NCBI RefSeq assembly: GCF_000699445.3
Contig: NC_067196.1
Span: 41,011,806 to 41,075,805, forward strand
From: Schistosoma haematobium
Lineage: Eukaryota > Platyhelminthes > Trematoda > Strigeidida > Schistosomatidae
Length of the DNA: 64,000 bases
Reading direction: 5' to 3'
Part shown: positions 47,030-57,168 of the stretch, one piece after another
Layout: the number at the start of each line of letters is the position of its first letter
Numbering within the stretch: position 1 is the stretch's first letter
The notes under the pieces: model-generated
Databases searched by the model: none
What the model was told of the DNA's origin: nothing
Seen by the model: the letters and a program-made list of their open reading frames with translations, nothing else
Program-made: the position numbers and the translations under genes

Positions 47030-47145
47030 GGTAGTCAAAAGGGAACCCTGGACCTACGTTCCGTGCTACTTGGCACTTGTCAGCAATGTGTACCTGTAAT
47101 CTTGAGACAACTGATCACCACCCAGTGATCAATCAATGGTAAATG
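47030..47145. repeat. Possible old dispersed repeat
   Basis: GC-richer text (GGGAACCCTGGACCTACG, TACTTGGCACTTGTCAGC, GTGTACCTGTAATCTTGAG) in AT-rich DNA. It resembles a repeat I associate with schistosome intergenic DNA, but there is no second copy here to prove it. Confidence 0.25.
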
Positions 47146-47280
47146 TGAATTGTCCTCCATTATTTCGAATCAATTTTAATATTCTATTGTTTTTACAGTG
47201 TGTAACGAAAGTAATAGTTTGATTCGTTATTTTTTAGTTGGCTTTATTGAGACGATTCTTTGTGTTCTTGATGTTTTCAG

Positions 47281-47358
47281 GTATAGCCTTACAGAAACGT
47301 TGGGAGGAATTTGTGAAAGATGAGTCTAGTAATTCCAAAGAACCAATGATTAACTAAA
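47281..47358 (+). other. Possible exon A (splice acceptor plus short frame)
   Basis: TTGATGTTTTCAG (to 47280) looks like a splice acceptor. It is followed by a frame reading GIALQKRWEEFVKDESSNSK, EPMIN and a stop (TAA near 47357). Composition is more protein-like than the surroundings, but there is no homology I recognise and no donor is needed or seen. It could be chance. Confidence 0.22.
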
Positions 47359-47526
47359 TGAAACGTTTGAAAGACATATTCTTACTTATGATTGAATTTC
47401 ACCTTTTGTGTCAGTATTTGGTCATATTTTTGAATGATTTCTACTACTTGGTTAATAGACAAAACCGACCACAAATTAAAACATTTTCCTCGTTTGAAAT
47501 TAAGTCTACGTTTTATTTATTCTATA

Positions 47527-47721
47527 AAAATTATTTGAAAGACTGGATGGGGAAATGGGAATAATTAGAAAAGATCCCGCTACAATCAGACTACTCATTG
47601 GGTTTCTTTGCTACTTGAACAAGCTTGGTATGGTGAGAAATGAAAATGATTACTTAACTGAAAGTCATTTAAATGCATTGGGTGTAAAAGGAAATCCAGC
47701 TGGTTACTTAAAAATGTCCTA
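47527..47721 (+). other. Possible exon B or pseudogene piece
   Basis: An open frame reads LFERLDGEMGIIRKDPATIR, LLIGFLCYLNKLGMV, NDYLTESHLNALGVKGNPAG and YLKMS-stop. The composition looks like real protein and lacks the AT-driven bias of neighbouring ORFs. There is no recognised family, no clear acceptor, and its relation to 47281-47358 is unknown. Confidence 0.25.
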
Positions 47722-48024
47722 AACTTTTTTGTGTTCTTTATTGCTAGAAAATGAGACTTCCACTTACTTCTTGCAAGAGAAGATAGACATACCTCACGTC
47801 AGCAACTAACAACAATATACTTTCATACGCACATGAAAACCTAAGGTTATACAGGATAGCCATCGAAACTGTGAGATATATGTTGAGACTCAGATAAATA
47901 AGGTTTTTGGAATTCTATAGTGTATCCTACCTATAAAGAGCGATCTGCTTGAGCATCTGGGCTACCTGTTCCTGCCATCTAGATATTTCAACAAGTTATC
48001 TATTTTTGTTTGTTTTAATATATC

Positions 48025-48325
48025 ATTATGTTTATTAGTCGCATAACCTATTCTGCTGCGTTTCTGAAAAGTGTGCAACCTTTCGTTGTCAAAGTTACAA
48101 AAAAACTCAATAAGAAACAATGTGGTTGCTGGCAATATACAGCGAAAAGAATACACATTATTCAGATGTTCATTTACTGAACTGCTAACATCTAACTGGC
48201 GATCACTCGATATTTATCGCCAGGACCCACCAAGAAGAAAGAAACGGGAACTTGTTGAAATACTTTACGCTGATAATTCTATGTTGTACCAAAAATATAA
48301 TATTGAATAAAGCTAATAATAATAA
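48025..48325 (+). other. Possible terminal exon or retrocopy with poly-A-like end
   Basis: Two overlapping frames look protein-like: MFISRITYSAAFLKSVQPF, VVKVTKKL (48031 onward), then, in the frame of the 48071-48310 ORF, NWRSLDIYRQDPPRRKKREL and VEILYADNSMLYQKYNIE-stop (48310). AATAAAG follows at once (48306-48312), then AATAATAATAATAAATAAA. The frame change and the A-rich end could mean a processed pseudogene or a retroelement 3' end. Product unknown. Confidence 0.28.
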
Positions 48326-48329
48326 TAAA

Positions 48330-48935
48330 TAAAATCCATTCTTATACTATGTGAATTGGTTTACTAACCATATTAGAGTATTCTTTTTTCTATTTAAACG
48401 AAGATAGAAATCTAGACTGTAGCTACATTTACGTGATAATTAGTAGTTGGCCGTACGACGTCACACTATCAAACTAGTTATATCTTCATTTTATTAGCTT
48501 ACTTTCGTGAAAATTTCACAATAGTATCATCAGTTACTTTTATTGAGAAAACGTTTTTCAACGAGAAGTTATCACTTATTTAATATTCACAGTATTAAAA
48601 TAGCTAAAAATATTTACATTAATATGTTTTTAGATTCAAAGGTTACAGTTTTGCGTTCACAAAACTGAGAAAAGTGTTTCGAGGCATGACAGACAACATT
48701 CTCTAGAAATGTACTGTGAGTGTTATAAAATCTATAGAATCCCAGTACGCGACGCCCAATAATTTCAGGCTTGTAACTGTATACATAGTTTGAATATTTT
48801 AAGTTCATAAGACTTAATGATCAGTTTTCCTGCATAAATTATACCCAAGTGCTACATAAGAAAAAACGTAAATAAAGAAATTATGATCAGTATGGAATTA
48901 TGGGGATTGTTGAATTTCATTGAAATTATGAAACA
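48330..48935. other. AT-rich non-coding stretch
   Basis: No recognisable gene; the 64-codon minus ORF 48614-48808 shows no known domain. Confidence 0.5.
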
Positions 48936-48939
48936 ATCT

Positions 48940-49085
48940 AAGTTAGGCCATCACTAAAAACCTGGAAGTGTTGGAGGGATGTTACGCCCAAGTATGGATA
49001 GCTATCGTTAAGGAGTTCCATACTAGGACGTAATGAACGTTCAGTGCTTCCAGGTTTCCAGTGGTGGTGACCCTATTTAGATCGA
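48940..49085. repeat. Family H short foldback copy
   Basis: Left arm GGCCATCACTAAAAACCTGG, AAGTGTTGGAGGG; right arm CAGTGCTTCCAGGTTTCCAG, TGGTGGTGACC, so the head is present in both orientations. The right arm carries a plus-strand hammerhead remnant: core TTAAGGA, TTCC...AGGAC, GTAA in place of GAAA, stem I strand CAGTGC. Confidence 0.6.
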
Positions 49086-49089
49086 TTCA

Positions 49090-50180
49090 TGCTTTTAATG
49101 AAAAAGATTATTAGTTCAGCAAAATGGATTGTTAAGTCGAAGCAATAGTATTATGAAGAAAGATATATTAGTCCCAAATCACCATTTGAAACGAATTATC
49201 AGTTTTCACTTTTATCTAGCTCAATAACTATTATTTTTCATTTAATCGAATTCAATATGATTTTAGGTGATATAAAATATTCATAGTGAAAATCCTGTGA
49301 TGTTTGAGATGTGAGCAGTTATTTGTTTACGACATGTTTAGCTACTTTATTTCAGTATAAGTAGTCTTGTTCTATGTTTTCTTCAAATGTTAAATATTTC
49401 TTGGTACAAACACAAGTAGCAATTTTCTCCTAACATGATAAAACTTATCCTCCGTGACTGAGACACTTTGACATTTACTCTAGCTAAACGACTTTACTGA
49501 TAAATTCCACAGTGTAATGAACTATAGGCTTTACAATAAATCAATAACCGTATCAGATATTTAACAACTACTCGCTTATGTTAAGCATTTCAGTGAACAA
49601 TTGAAGAACCTGTGAAACATCAATTGTATATCATATTCTCGAACCATAAAAGCCTCGCTATTCATCTCTACGAGTCAAATACGTGAGCGATTGATTTTGT
49701 ATTACCATATTCTTAATTTATATCTTTCATCATGAAAAACAGATAAGATAACAACCAAAACATTCTTTATCATAAAGCCAGTCAACTATACAACGAAATC
49801 CATAATAAGTGATTATTTTACTAAGTAGTACACAGACATAAAAATTTCATGTGGACAAACTGTAGTAACTTTATTTTACCTTATTTCTATTCACCATGAA
49901 TACTGTCTTTCCTTTAAAATATAAAGGATAATTTCATTATAGATCAAAATATACTTAGATCACCTTTAAACCAGCAGTACAATAAACAGTCAGTTTCCGT
50001 AAAAAAACAAGACTCGAAAAGATCATGATGAAGTACTTAATTTGATAAAACACTGAGATAATGGAGGTAACCTATGCGATAATTTGTTCAAGGAAATAGT
50101 TCCTATAATTCATACGAACTGATTTCAGAAAACTGAATCAATTATCGACTGAACATATTTGTTTAGAAAATATTCATTTA
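49090..50180. other. AT-rich non-coding stretch
   Basis: No recognisable gene or element. Confidence 0.55.
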
Positions 50181-50182
50181 CG

Positions 50183-50183
<1 letters not shown>

Positions 50184-50241
<58 letters not shown>
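50184..50241. repeat. (AAT)n microsatellite
   Basis: About 19 units of AAT/ATA, uninterrupted. Confidence 0.95.
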
Positions 50242-50734
50242 TGGAAAATAAGTTAACAATTGCAGTTTGAGAAATCAAAACTTGAGAGAATACAATCGGA
50301 ACAAATACAAACAGTGACGAGAGAGTTATGGTCAGCAACTATTTAAATTCCCGGTCAACATAGGAAGCTGTTAGTAAGTTATAGAGAAATTCTAATATAA
50401 GCCTATGATATTGTTCAGAACGACAAAAACACTCTACAACTAAACTATCCACTCTAGAGGGAGAAAAACTAAAATCCTTAGCCTAGGCTACGAATATTAT
50501 CCATTATCTCAAAAAATATATTGCGTTTGTTTAGCCAAAGAATAAAATGAAGGTTACAAAAAGACTATCTTTCATCGAAATATGAATAATTTTCAACCTC
50601 GAGCTTATTTCACAATGTCATATAGTAACTCAGGTGACAAGGGGACGTGAGAAGGGTTAGTCGTAGAGATAAAAGAGTTATTAGGAGGTGTAGGAAGGAT
50701 ATGATAACAACTATCCTACAATCTATTTCGATTA

Positions 50735-51095
50735 TGATTAATTTTGGTTAATCCCTTTTATTAACTTACTTAACAGATAGTGTTATTCGAATAGTAACAA
50801 TTAGTCACTAGATAACATGACAGATTCTAGCTAAAATGTTGATCGCTTAAAAAATCACTTGATGATTCATTCTCTCCCCCGTGTATATATGTACTCAAAT
50901 CCTATTATCAGTCTTTACTTTGCCTTACTTTGCCCTTATTCAATTTGACTATAAATCAGCCTTTGTATTCGATCGCACACATATATTCACTTCTCTACTT
51001 CAAATTCACTTGATGTACTTACAGCTTTATTATCCATTCTATTCTCTAGTAAACTGTAATTGTCACTTCTTATTGCCTTATAATATCAAACATTG
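50735..51095 (+). mobile_element. LTR-like repeat L2, copy 2
   Basis: Begins TTTTGGTTAATCCCTTTTATTAACTTACTTAAC-like text matching about 46035 onward, then GATAGTGTTATTCGAATAG and diverged sequence with the same CT-rich character. The ORF 50881-51099 has no domain. Confidence 0.35.
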
Positions 51096-51220
51096 TTAAG
51101 ATTTATATAATAACAATTACAAAAGATGATTGATTAACGGAAGTAAGGCCACTAAAAATCATTCAAAATGTTCATTATAAAACTTTAGTTCAAAGATAAT
51201 TAAGTGTGAGTCTAATAGTA

Positions 51221-51232
51221 AAATAACATTAA
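51221..51232. repeat. Target-site duplication (left) of the mini-foldback
   Basis: AAATAACATTAA, identical to 51349-51360. Confidence 0.8.
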
Positions 51233-51348
51233 TATCAGGAGGGGTTTTGTGGAGATTGTAGTAATTTAAACAGTTGAGATCATGAGTCAATTGCTTCCAA
51301 GTTTTCCATGGTGGTCTAGCTTCAATTGACTCATGATCTCAACTATTT
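51233..51348. repeat. Family H mini-foldback (116 bp) with target-site duplication
   Basis: Only the family head in both orientations: TATCAGGAGGGGTTTTGTGG... then perfect 21-bp inverted arms at 51273-51293 and 51323-51343, separated by 29 bp in which CTTCCAAGTTTTCCATGG and GTGGTCTAGC belong to the right arm. Ribozyme and tRNA-like part are absent. Identical 12-bp direct repeats flank it, so this reduced hairpin was inserted as such or lost its middle later without damage to the ends. Confidence 0.8.
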
Positions 51349-51364
51349 AAATAACATTAAGATA

Positions 51365-51775
51365 AAAATTTAAAAGTCAATTGAAATATTTATTCATTAA
51401 ATGTACATGTCCTTTCTTAACTGAAAAATCCTTATCCATATACAATGTTGACTAATAAAAATATTGTTCGATTCAACATACATAATCTTTTGTTTATCTT
51501 TTTTTGTTTAAAATAAATAAATAAAATTATTATTTGGTGAAATGACCTTAAATAATTTAAAAGTTTAAATGTGATTCTACACTTTAATAATTTTTTAAGA
51601 AGGTAGGAATTACGATTAGAATGATGTGTGTTCTTTAAAGAAAAACAAAACTAAAAATTGTTTATTTTCAAAAAAAAGACAAACAAGAATAAAAAGAAAA
51701 TAGACAGTTGTTTATTGATTTATTTGTTTAGTAAATATTATATTTTATCATAAGTTTGATTTGATAAATGAAAAA
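51365..51775. other. AT-rich non-coding stretch
   Basis: No recognisable gene or element. Confidence 0.55.
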
Positions 51776-51780
51776 GGTTC

Positions 51781-51792
51781 ATGTTTAATATC
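51781..51792. repeat. Target-site duplication (left) of the 51.8-kb RTE
   Basis: ATGTTTAATATC, identical to 52380-52391. Confidence 0.88.
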
Positions 51793-52379
51793 ATTGATGA
51801 ACAGGGTGGATCTAATGCAGATGTGAAGGCGCAGATCGACAAAGCAAGAGCAGCATATTTACAACTGGGGAACCTCTGGAACTCAAAGCAACTGTCAACC
51901 AACACCAAGGTCAGGATTTTCAATACAAATGTCAAGACAGTTCTACTGTATGGGGAGGAAACCTGGAGAACTACGAAAGCCACCACCCAGAAAATACAGG
52001 TGTTTATTAACAGTCGTCTACGCAAAATACTTCAGATCCGTTGGCCGGACACTATTAGCGATAACCTACTGTGGGAGAGAACAAACCAGAACCCAGCGGA
52101 GGAAGAAATCAGGAAGAAGCGCTGGAAGTGGATAGGACACAAATCGAGGAAAGCACCCAACTGCGTCACAAGACAAGCCCTCATATGGAATCCTGAAGGC
52201 CAAGGGAGAAGAGGAAGACCAAAGAACACATTACGCCGAGAAATGGAAATAGACATGAGAAAAATGAACAAGAATTGGATGGAACTAGAAAGGAAGGCGG
52301 AGGACAGAGTGAGTTGGAGAATGCTGGTCGGCGGCCTATGCTCCATTGGGAGTAACAGGAGTAAGTAAGTAAGTGAGTA
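51793..52379 (+). mobile_element. 5'-truncated RTE insertion, open to its end
   Basis: A 587-bp insertion flanked by perfect 12-bp direct repeats. The RT C-terminal region is open from the flank to the normal stop (52368): [108 protein letters not shown] and SNRSK, then GTAAGTAAGTAAGTGAGTAA. The start lies just after motif C, so no catalytic residues are present; it is a dead-on-arrival copy. The uninterrupted frame and perfect duplication suggest recent insertion. Subfamily [11 protein letters not shown]. The apparent ATG of the ORF belongs to the target site. Confidence 0.93.
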
Positions 52380-52394
52380 ATGTTTAATATCTTG

Positions 52395-53175
52395 TTTGAT
52401 GATTTGTTGAATATATAAATGATGTGGTTAATACTAACATTTTAAATTATACAAGACATATTTCTTTTGAATGCTAACCATTTTCCCAAAAAATCATATC
52501 AACCATTTCGATTGGGTCATTGAAACATTCTTCACTGAGTATTCACCTAGTTATGATCTGATATCCAGTCATTAAGATACTTACATTTACATTGTAGGTA
52601 CATTGTTATTGTGATAACAAAATTTTAAAAAAAGCCAATGCAAGAACCTGAAAGAGATTGAGGAGTTGATAAAACACTTAATCTGATAACTAGCCAATTA
52701 CATAGGATGAACTTACTTTAAAAGTGACGAAAATCAGTAATGATTAACGATGCATAACTATGTGGTATTTGAAAATAGAAATGAGTTGAGTGAGGTTTTG
52801 AATGAATAAATGACGAAAAAAACTGTCATGATGCTTAATAAATATGTTGACTGGGGTATGTAGTAAAAAAAAGATTTTTGATTAAAATTGGTTCCGACTT
52901 AAAGGAACTTTATTATACTAGACAATGATATAAAATAAATTTGAAAGAAACAACATTCCTTGATCATGGGTTGTAAATAAAACAAATAGACTATTCAGTT
53001 GGTCTCAGACTTTCGCATAATTCTAATGTGATTATCAGGTTCTGTTTCATTCATTTTTAAACTTTTCTGAGTTAATATTTCCATTACTTTAATTCTATCT
53101 CATTGAGAGCGAATAAAGTATACTATCATTATTCTTATTATTACTACTATTATTAGTTGAACACAAATATTTATA
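52395..53175. other. AT-rich non-coding stretch
   Basis: No recognisable gene or element. Confidence 0.55.
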
Positions 53176-53177
53176 CA

Positions 53178-54802
53178 GTCCTTCCCTGTTGTTATTCATC
53201 ATTTGGATGTCTGCTTCCGATTCCCGGCACAGTGCGTTCTTTGTTCTTTATCTTTTTCATTCCCATTCTGGGTATCAAGTTAGCGCTTGATTCGTGATGC
53301 AGTTTGATCATTTCCACAATGTATATCCTATCCACTTCCAACGACTTTTCCAAATTTCCTGTTCAGTTGAAAGCCGGTTTGTCCCCTCCCACAGTAGACT
53401 GTTGCTGATGGTGTCTGGCCAACAAACACTGAGTACTTTGCGTAAACAACTGTTTAGAATTACTTGTAAATTTTTGATGATGGTTGTGGTGGTTCTCCAA
53501 GTTTCAGCTCCGTACACTAGAACTTTCTTGACGTTCGTATTGTAGATTTCGAATCTAATATTGGTTTGCAGACAGTTGTTTTGAGTTCCATATGTTCCTC
53601 AACTGTAGGAATGCAGTCCCATGCCTTTACGTCTGCATTAGATCCTCCATCTTCATCGATGACGATTCGCAGTTACGTGAAGGATTCCACCTATTCCAGA
53701 GCTTCTTCATCAAGTGTGATTTGGTTGATATTCTCTGTGTTGTATTTGGGGATCTTACTATTCCCCTTGTGTCTGCTGAGGACTACTGATTCAGAGGCTG
53801 CCTCACTAACTGTCTCCATCTGCATTTGTGGGAGTGTATGGGATAGAAGAACTAGATCATTTGCAAAGTTCAAATCTCCTAATTGATTCCGAGCTGTCCA
53901 TTGATTTCTGTGTTTCCCTCAGACGTGGAGGTCTTCATAATCCAGTCAATCATCAGAAGAAAGAGAAAGGGGGAGAGGAAGCAGTCTTGAATGACACTAG
54001 TCGTCAATTGGAATGCGCCTGTCAGCTGTCCGTCATGCACCAATTCGCAATGTAGTCCATCATATGAATTCCGTATGATGTTGGCTACTTTCTAAGATGC
54101 ACCATAGTATCGAATAATGTTCCGTAAGGTTCCCCTATACACGCTGTCGAACGCATTCTCATAATCAAGAAAGTTGATATATAGTGACGAATCCCATTCA
54201 ATTGATTGTTCAACCGGGATCCGTATTGTCACGATTTCGTCTGCCCGTGACGACTGATCCTCACGCGATCCGGTTTGCTGATCTCGAAGTTGAACGTCTA
54301 CCGAATCTTTCGTCTGGTTCAGCAACACTCTGTTGAAAATGGTTCCTGGTACCGATAATGCCTGTATGATGCCTATGTTGTTCTCAAACTTGCTCAGTTC
54401 TCGGTAGCTTGATAAGATATCCTTCTTCCCAGTCTGTCCGATCTCGTTCCTCCTCTCAAATCCTCCTGAATAGAATGTGGGGCATGTTTGTAGTTGCTGC
54501 TATGCTAGATTTCAGTGTTTCAGGTAGTGTGTTGTCAGGTCCTACCGCTTTCCAACTCTAGATTTGTCTGATGACCATATATATTGATTTTTCCGATGGT
54601 TGGTGGAATGACATCTACAGAGAGGTTTGTGTGTGCTGCTTCGATGTCCGGTGGGTTCAATGGGAGTAGTCCATTCAAGGGTTCAACGAAGTGTTCTACT
54701 CATCTGTTCTTCTGTTCTTGAATCTCAGTGATTGGTTTGCCTTGTTCGTCTTTGATCGGTTTCTCTATTTTACTATACTTCCCCACTAGTTTCTTCGTTG
54801 TC
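53178..54802 (-). pseudogene. RTE retrotransposon, long degraded copy lacking both ends
   Basis: Minus strand; covers the region from just before RT motif 1 to near the 3' end. Recognisable blocks: KKLVGKYSKIEKPIKDEQG-like text at the 5' end (near 54780), MLLNQTKDSVDVQLRDQQTG, motif A YINFLDYENAFDSVYR (K-to-N change), motif C NFANDLVLLSH (FADD to FAND, dead), HKGNSKIPKYNTENINQITL, then [20 protein letters not shown] and [20 protein letters not shown]. Many stops and shifts. It shares the [16 protein letters not shown] text with the 63-kb copy and so belongs to a third subfamily. The (GTAA)n end is missing. Confidence 0.9.
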
Positions 54803-54956
54803 ATATGACAATTCAATCTTTCTGAACACACTGACATTGATTGTTGAGCCAGTATATTCAAATGCCTCAATAATGCTTTGATAATATATACATTCTTCTT
54901 TTGTGCTTTTGTAGTATTATATAACTTCTGTTTAACAGAATCATACTATCATAGAC

Positions 54957-55190
54957 TTTTTCAGGTATCAGAGCAGATAATTTGAGTATCTTCCATTTTT
55001 CTCAAGATATTGGTAAGGCTTTGTTCAGTTTGTTTTTTGATGATGATTTTTTACAGCACTTACTTATCCATGTTGAAAAGCAACAATCTAGTTTTAACCT
55101 TTTTCTTAATCCTCCTCACTGTATGATACACTGTCACTACTACGGTTACCTACTCCTTTATTCTTCACCATATATGATTTAATAAAGGCT
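54957..55190 (+). other. Possible terminal exon
   Basis: GACTTTTTCAG (to 54963) is a good splice acceptor. The following frame is open to a stop at 55180-55182 and reads GIRADNLSIFHFSQDIGKAL, FSLFFDDDFLQHLLIHVEKQ, QSSFNLFLNPPHCMIHCHYY and GYLLLYSSPYMI. AATAAA overlaps the stop (TTTAATAAAG). The composition is plausible for protein. No known family is recognised, no upstream exon is found nearby, and it could be chance. Confidence 0.33.
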
Positions 55191-55194
55191 TAAA

Positions 55195-56630
55195 CAATTT
55201 TCATTCTACTCATAAGTAATCTATTCTTACCTTGATATTTTCCCTTACTCTTCAGACTATTATGTGATTTTTTGTGTTAGTTGAAATTTTTAAATACTAT
55301 TCCTGTGATGTATGAATAATAATGTAAAGTAGCCAAGTTATCATGAATGGATTTATGTGCTCCAATTTAGGTGGTAATTTAGGTGTGTGAGTTAGTGGTA
55401 TTCTTGGAGTACTTAAACAGAAGTGGCCAGATAGCGGCTAGAACCTCTAAACCCGCCTCATTGCTGATTAATATTTTTATTTGGAGTAATGTATTTGGCT
55501 ATTGAATCTACAACCAATGAGGATCAAAGGATTAAAAAGCATCATGTGAAAAGTTTTTCTAGTGATGATTAACTAAGTGAGTACAATAATCTTTATGTCC
55601 TGAACTAGCCTATATGACTTTAATGGGATTTTTCTCTTGGAATTTTAAATGTACATCAAAGATTGTGAGGAGGGGTAACTCACTACAGATCTGATATCAT
55701 ATTAAAATATGACAGAATTTCAAAAACACATTATCGGATTCTGTACTACGGTGTATGTATGAATACCTGGTCAAGTAAGTGATCTCTTAAAAAGCTTAGA
55801 AAATAGAGAATTGTTGTTTAAACTAACAGTAAATGAAAAGGTTAACAATTCATAGCTACAGAAAATTAGAAGTAACGTTTTCAGCAGAAACCTTATGAAC
55901 GGGATAAAGGTTCTGTTATACAGTAAATTCTTTAATGGCTATAAATTTGTCAAAATAATAACCGGTGAAATTATTAACAGAAACATACTATGATCATCAG
56001 TCGCATATATCAACGTTTTCAAAATCTCTATGGAACATTGATTCTTTGAATCTACAATATTAAATGTTCACTGTGATTGCTTCACTTTTTTAAAATTTTG
56101 TCGTTGTCCTTTAAAGTTTATTCCTTGTAAATAATACACAATGAATGATACAATGTTTACTCATTGTAACTTTCAGCTTTATCTATTTCATAAGATGTTA
56201 AGAAACTTTTGCACTGATGGTGTTATTTAACTAAGTGCTACTCTATTTTGAGAATAACAATTACAGAATTCATACCAGTTTACAGGTGTGATTAGTTTGG
56301 TATAGATAGTAATACTAAATGTAGAGAACAAATATGTGACATGGGATTGTTTGAAGTGTTCTAGTATAAAAGTTGTTTAGGTAGTACATTTGTCACAGAT
56401 ATTACACCAATGAAAGGCATTAGCCGGGAAAATTTAATTCTTTTTAATTGGACATGCTGTTGATGCATGGACGATCTATTTCCAGTCTCATAACGGATTG
56501 ATCATAGTCTTCCATAACTAGAGAAAATAAAACAGAAATAGAGAGCACTGAACAACAAAAGCAATAATTACTAGGATGGGTCAGTCAGGTCTACGATAAT
56601 ACATGTGCCGGGTTACTTTATGATGTACTG
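55195..56630. other. AT-rich non-coding stretch
   Basis: No recognisable gene or element. Confidence 0.55.
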
Positions 56631-56636
56631 TCCTCG

Positions 56637-57115
56637 TTAGGTGTTATTAAACTTATGCCAGGCTACTAGATACAGTGTTAGTGTGAAGTAATAGCATGTA
56701 AGGAGGTTTACTTGGTGGGTCCAGTAATACAGACGACTAAACATCTCACTTGTGGAATAAGATGCACTTACAAGTCTAAGAACATTTGAAGCATTTTCAT
56801 AGGAGAAGTAAGCATCGATGCAGAGAACAAAGTATGGGAGCGATTTTATCTCACGGACAGATTGTAGTACATTATTCCAGAGTTTGAAAAACTTGCTGGT
56901 AAAATAGTTCATATGGAAAGATTTAGAATGAGATTGTTTCACCAATGACAAACAGGTACGAATGCTGTACTCAGGAGTTTCTGCATATTGAGTTACAGAA
57001 TTAAGTCCAGGCGTTTTAGACTAAATTGAATACAGACCAAATTAAAGAATTCTAAGTGGAAGGTCATACAAAATTTCGTCTTAAAGAGGCCATGTTGGGA
57101 ATCGGTGATAAGCGT
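56637..57115 (-). pseudogene. Non-LTR reverse transcriptase, internally deleted (CR1/Jockey-like)
   Basis: Minus strand. The upstream part reads ITDSQHGLFKTKFCMTFHLE, FFNLVCIQFSLKRLDLIL, which corresponds to the RT block before motif A (relatives: ISDSQHGFxxxRSCxTxLLEFF...V). It then changes frame and jumps to the C-terminal end typical of such elements: SIRTCLSLVKQSHSKSFHMN, YFTSKFFKLWNNVLQSVREI, KSLPYFVLCIDAYFSYENA, stop after KFNNT (56637). Motifs A to D are missing, so several hundred residues have been lost. The 104-codon ORF 56637-56951 is real element sequence. This lineage is distinct from the RTE copies. Confidence 0.75.
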
Positions 57116-57168
57116 ATTAGTAAGTAAGTAGTTGGGACGTCCATCACCAACAATTTTTTTCCATTATT

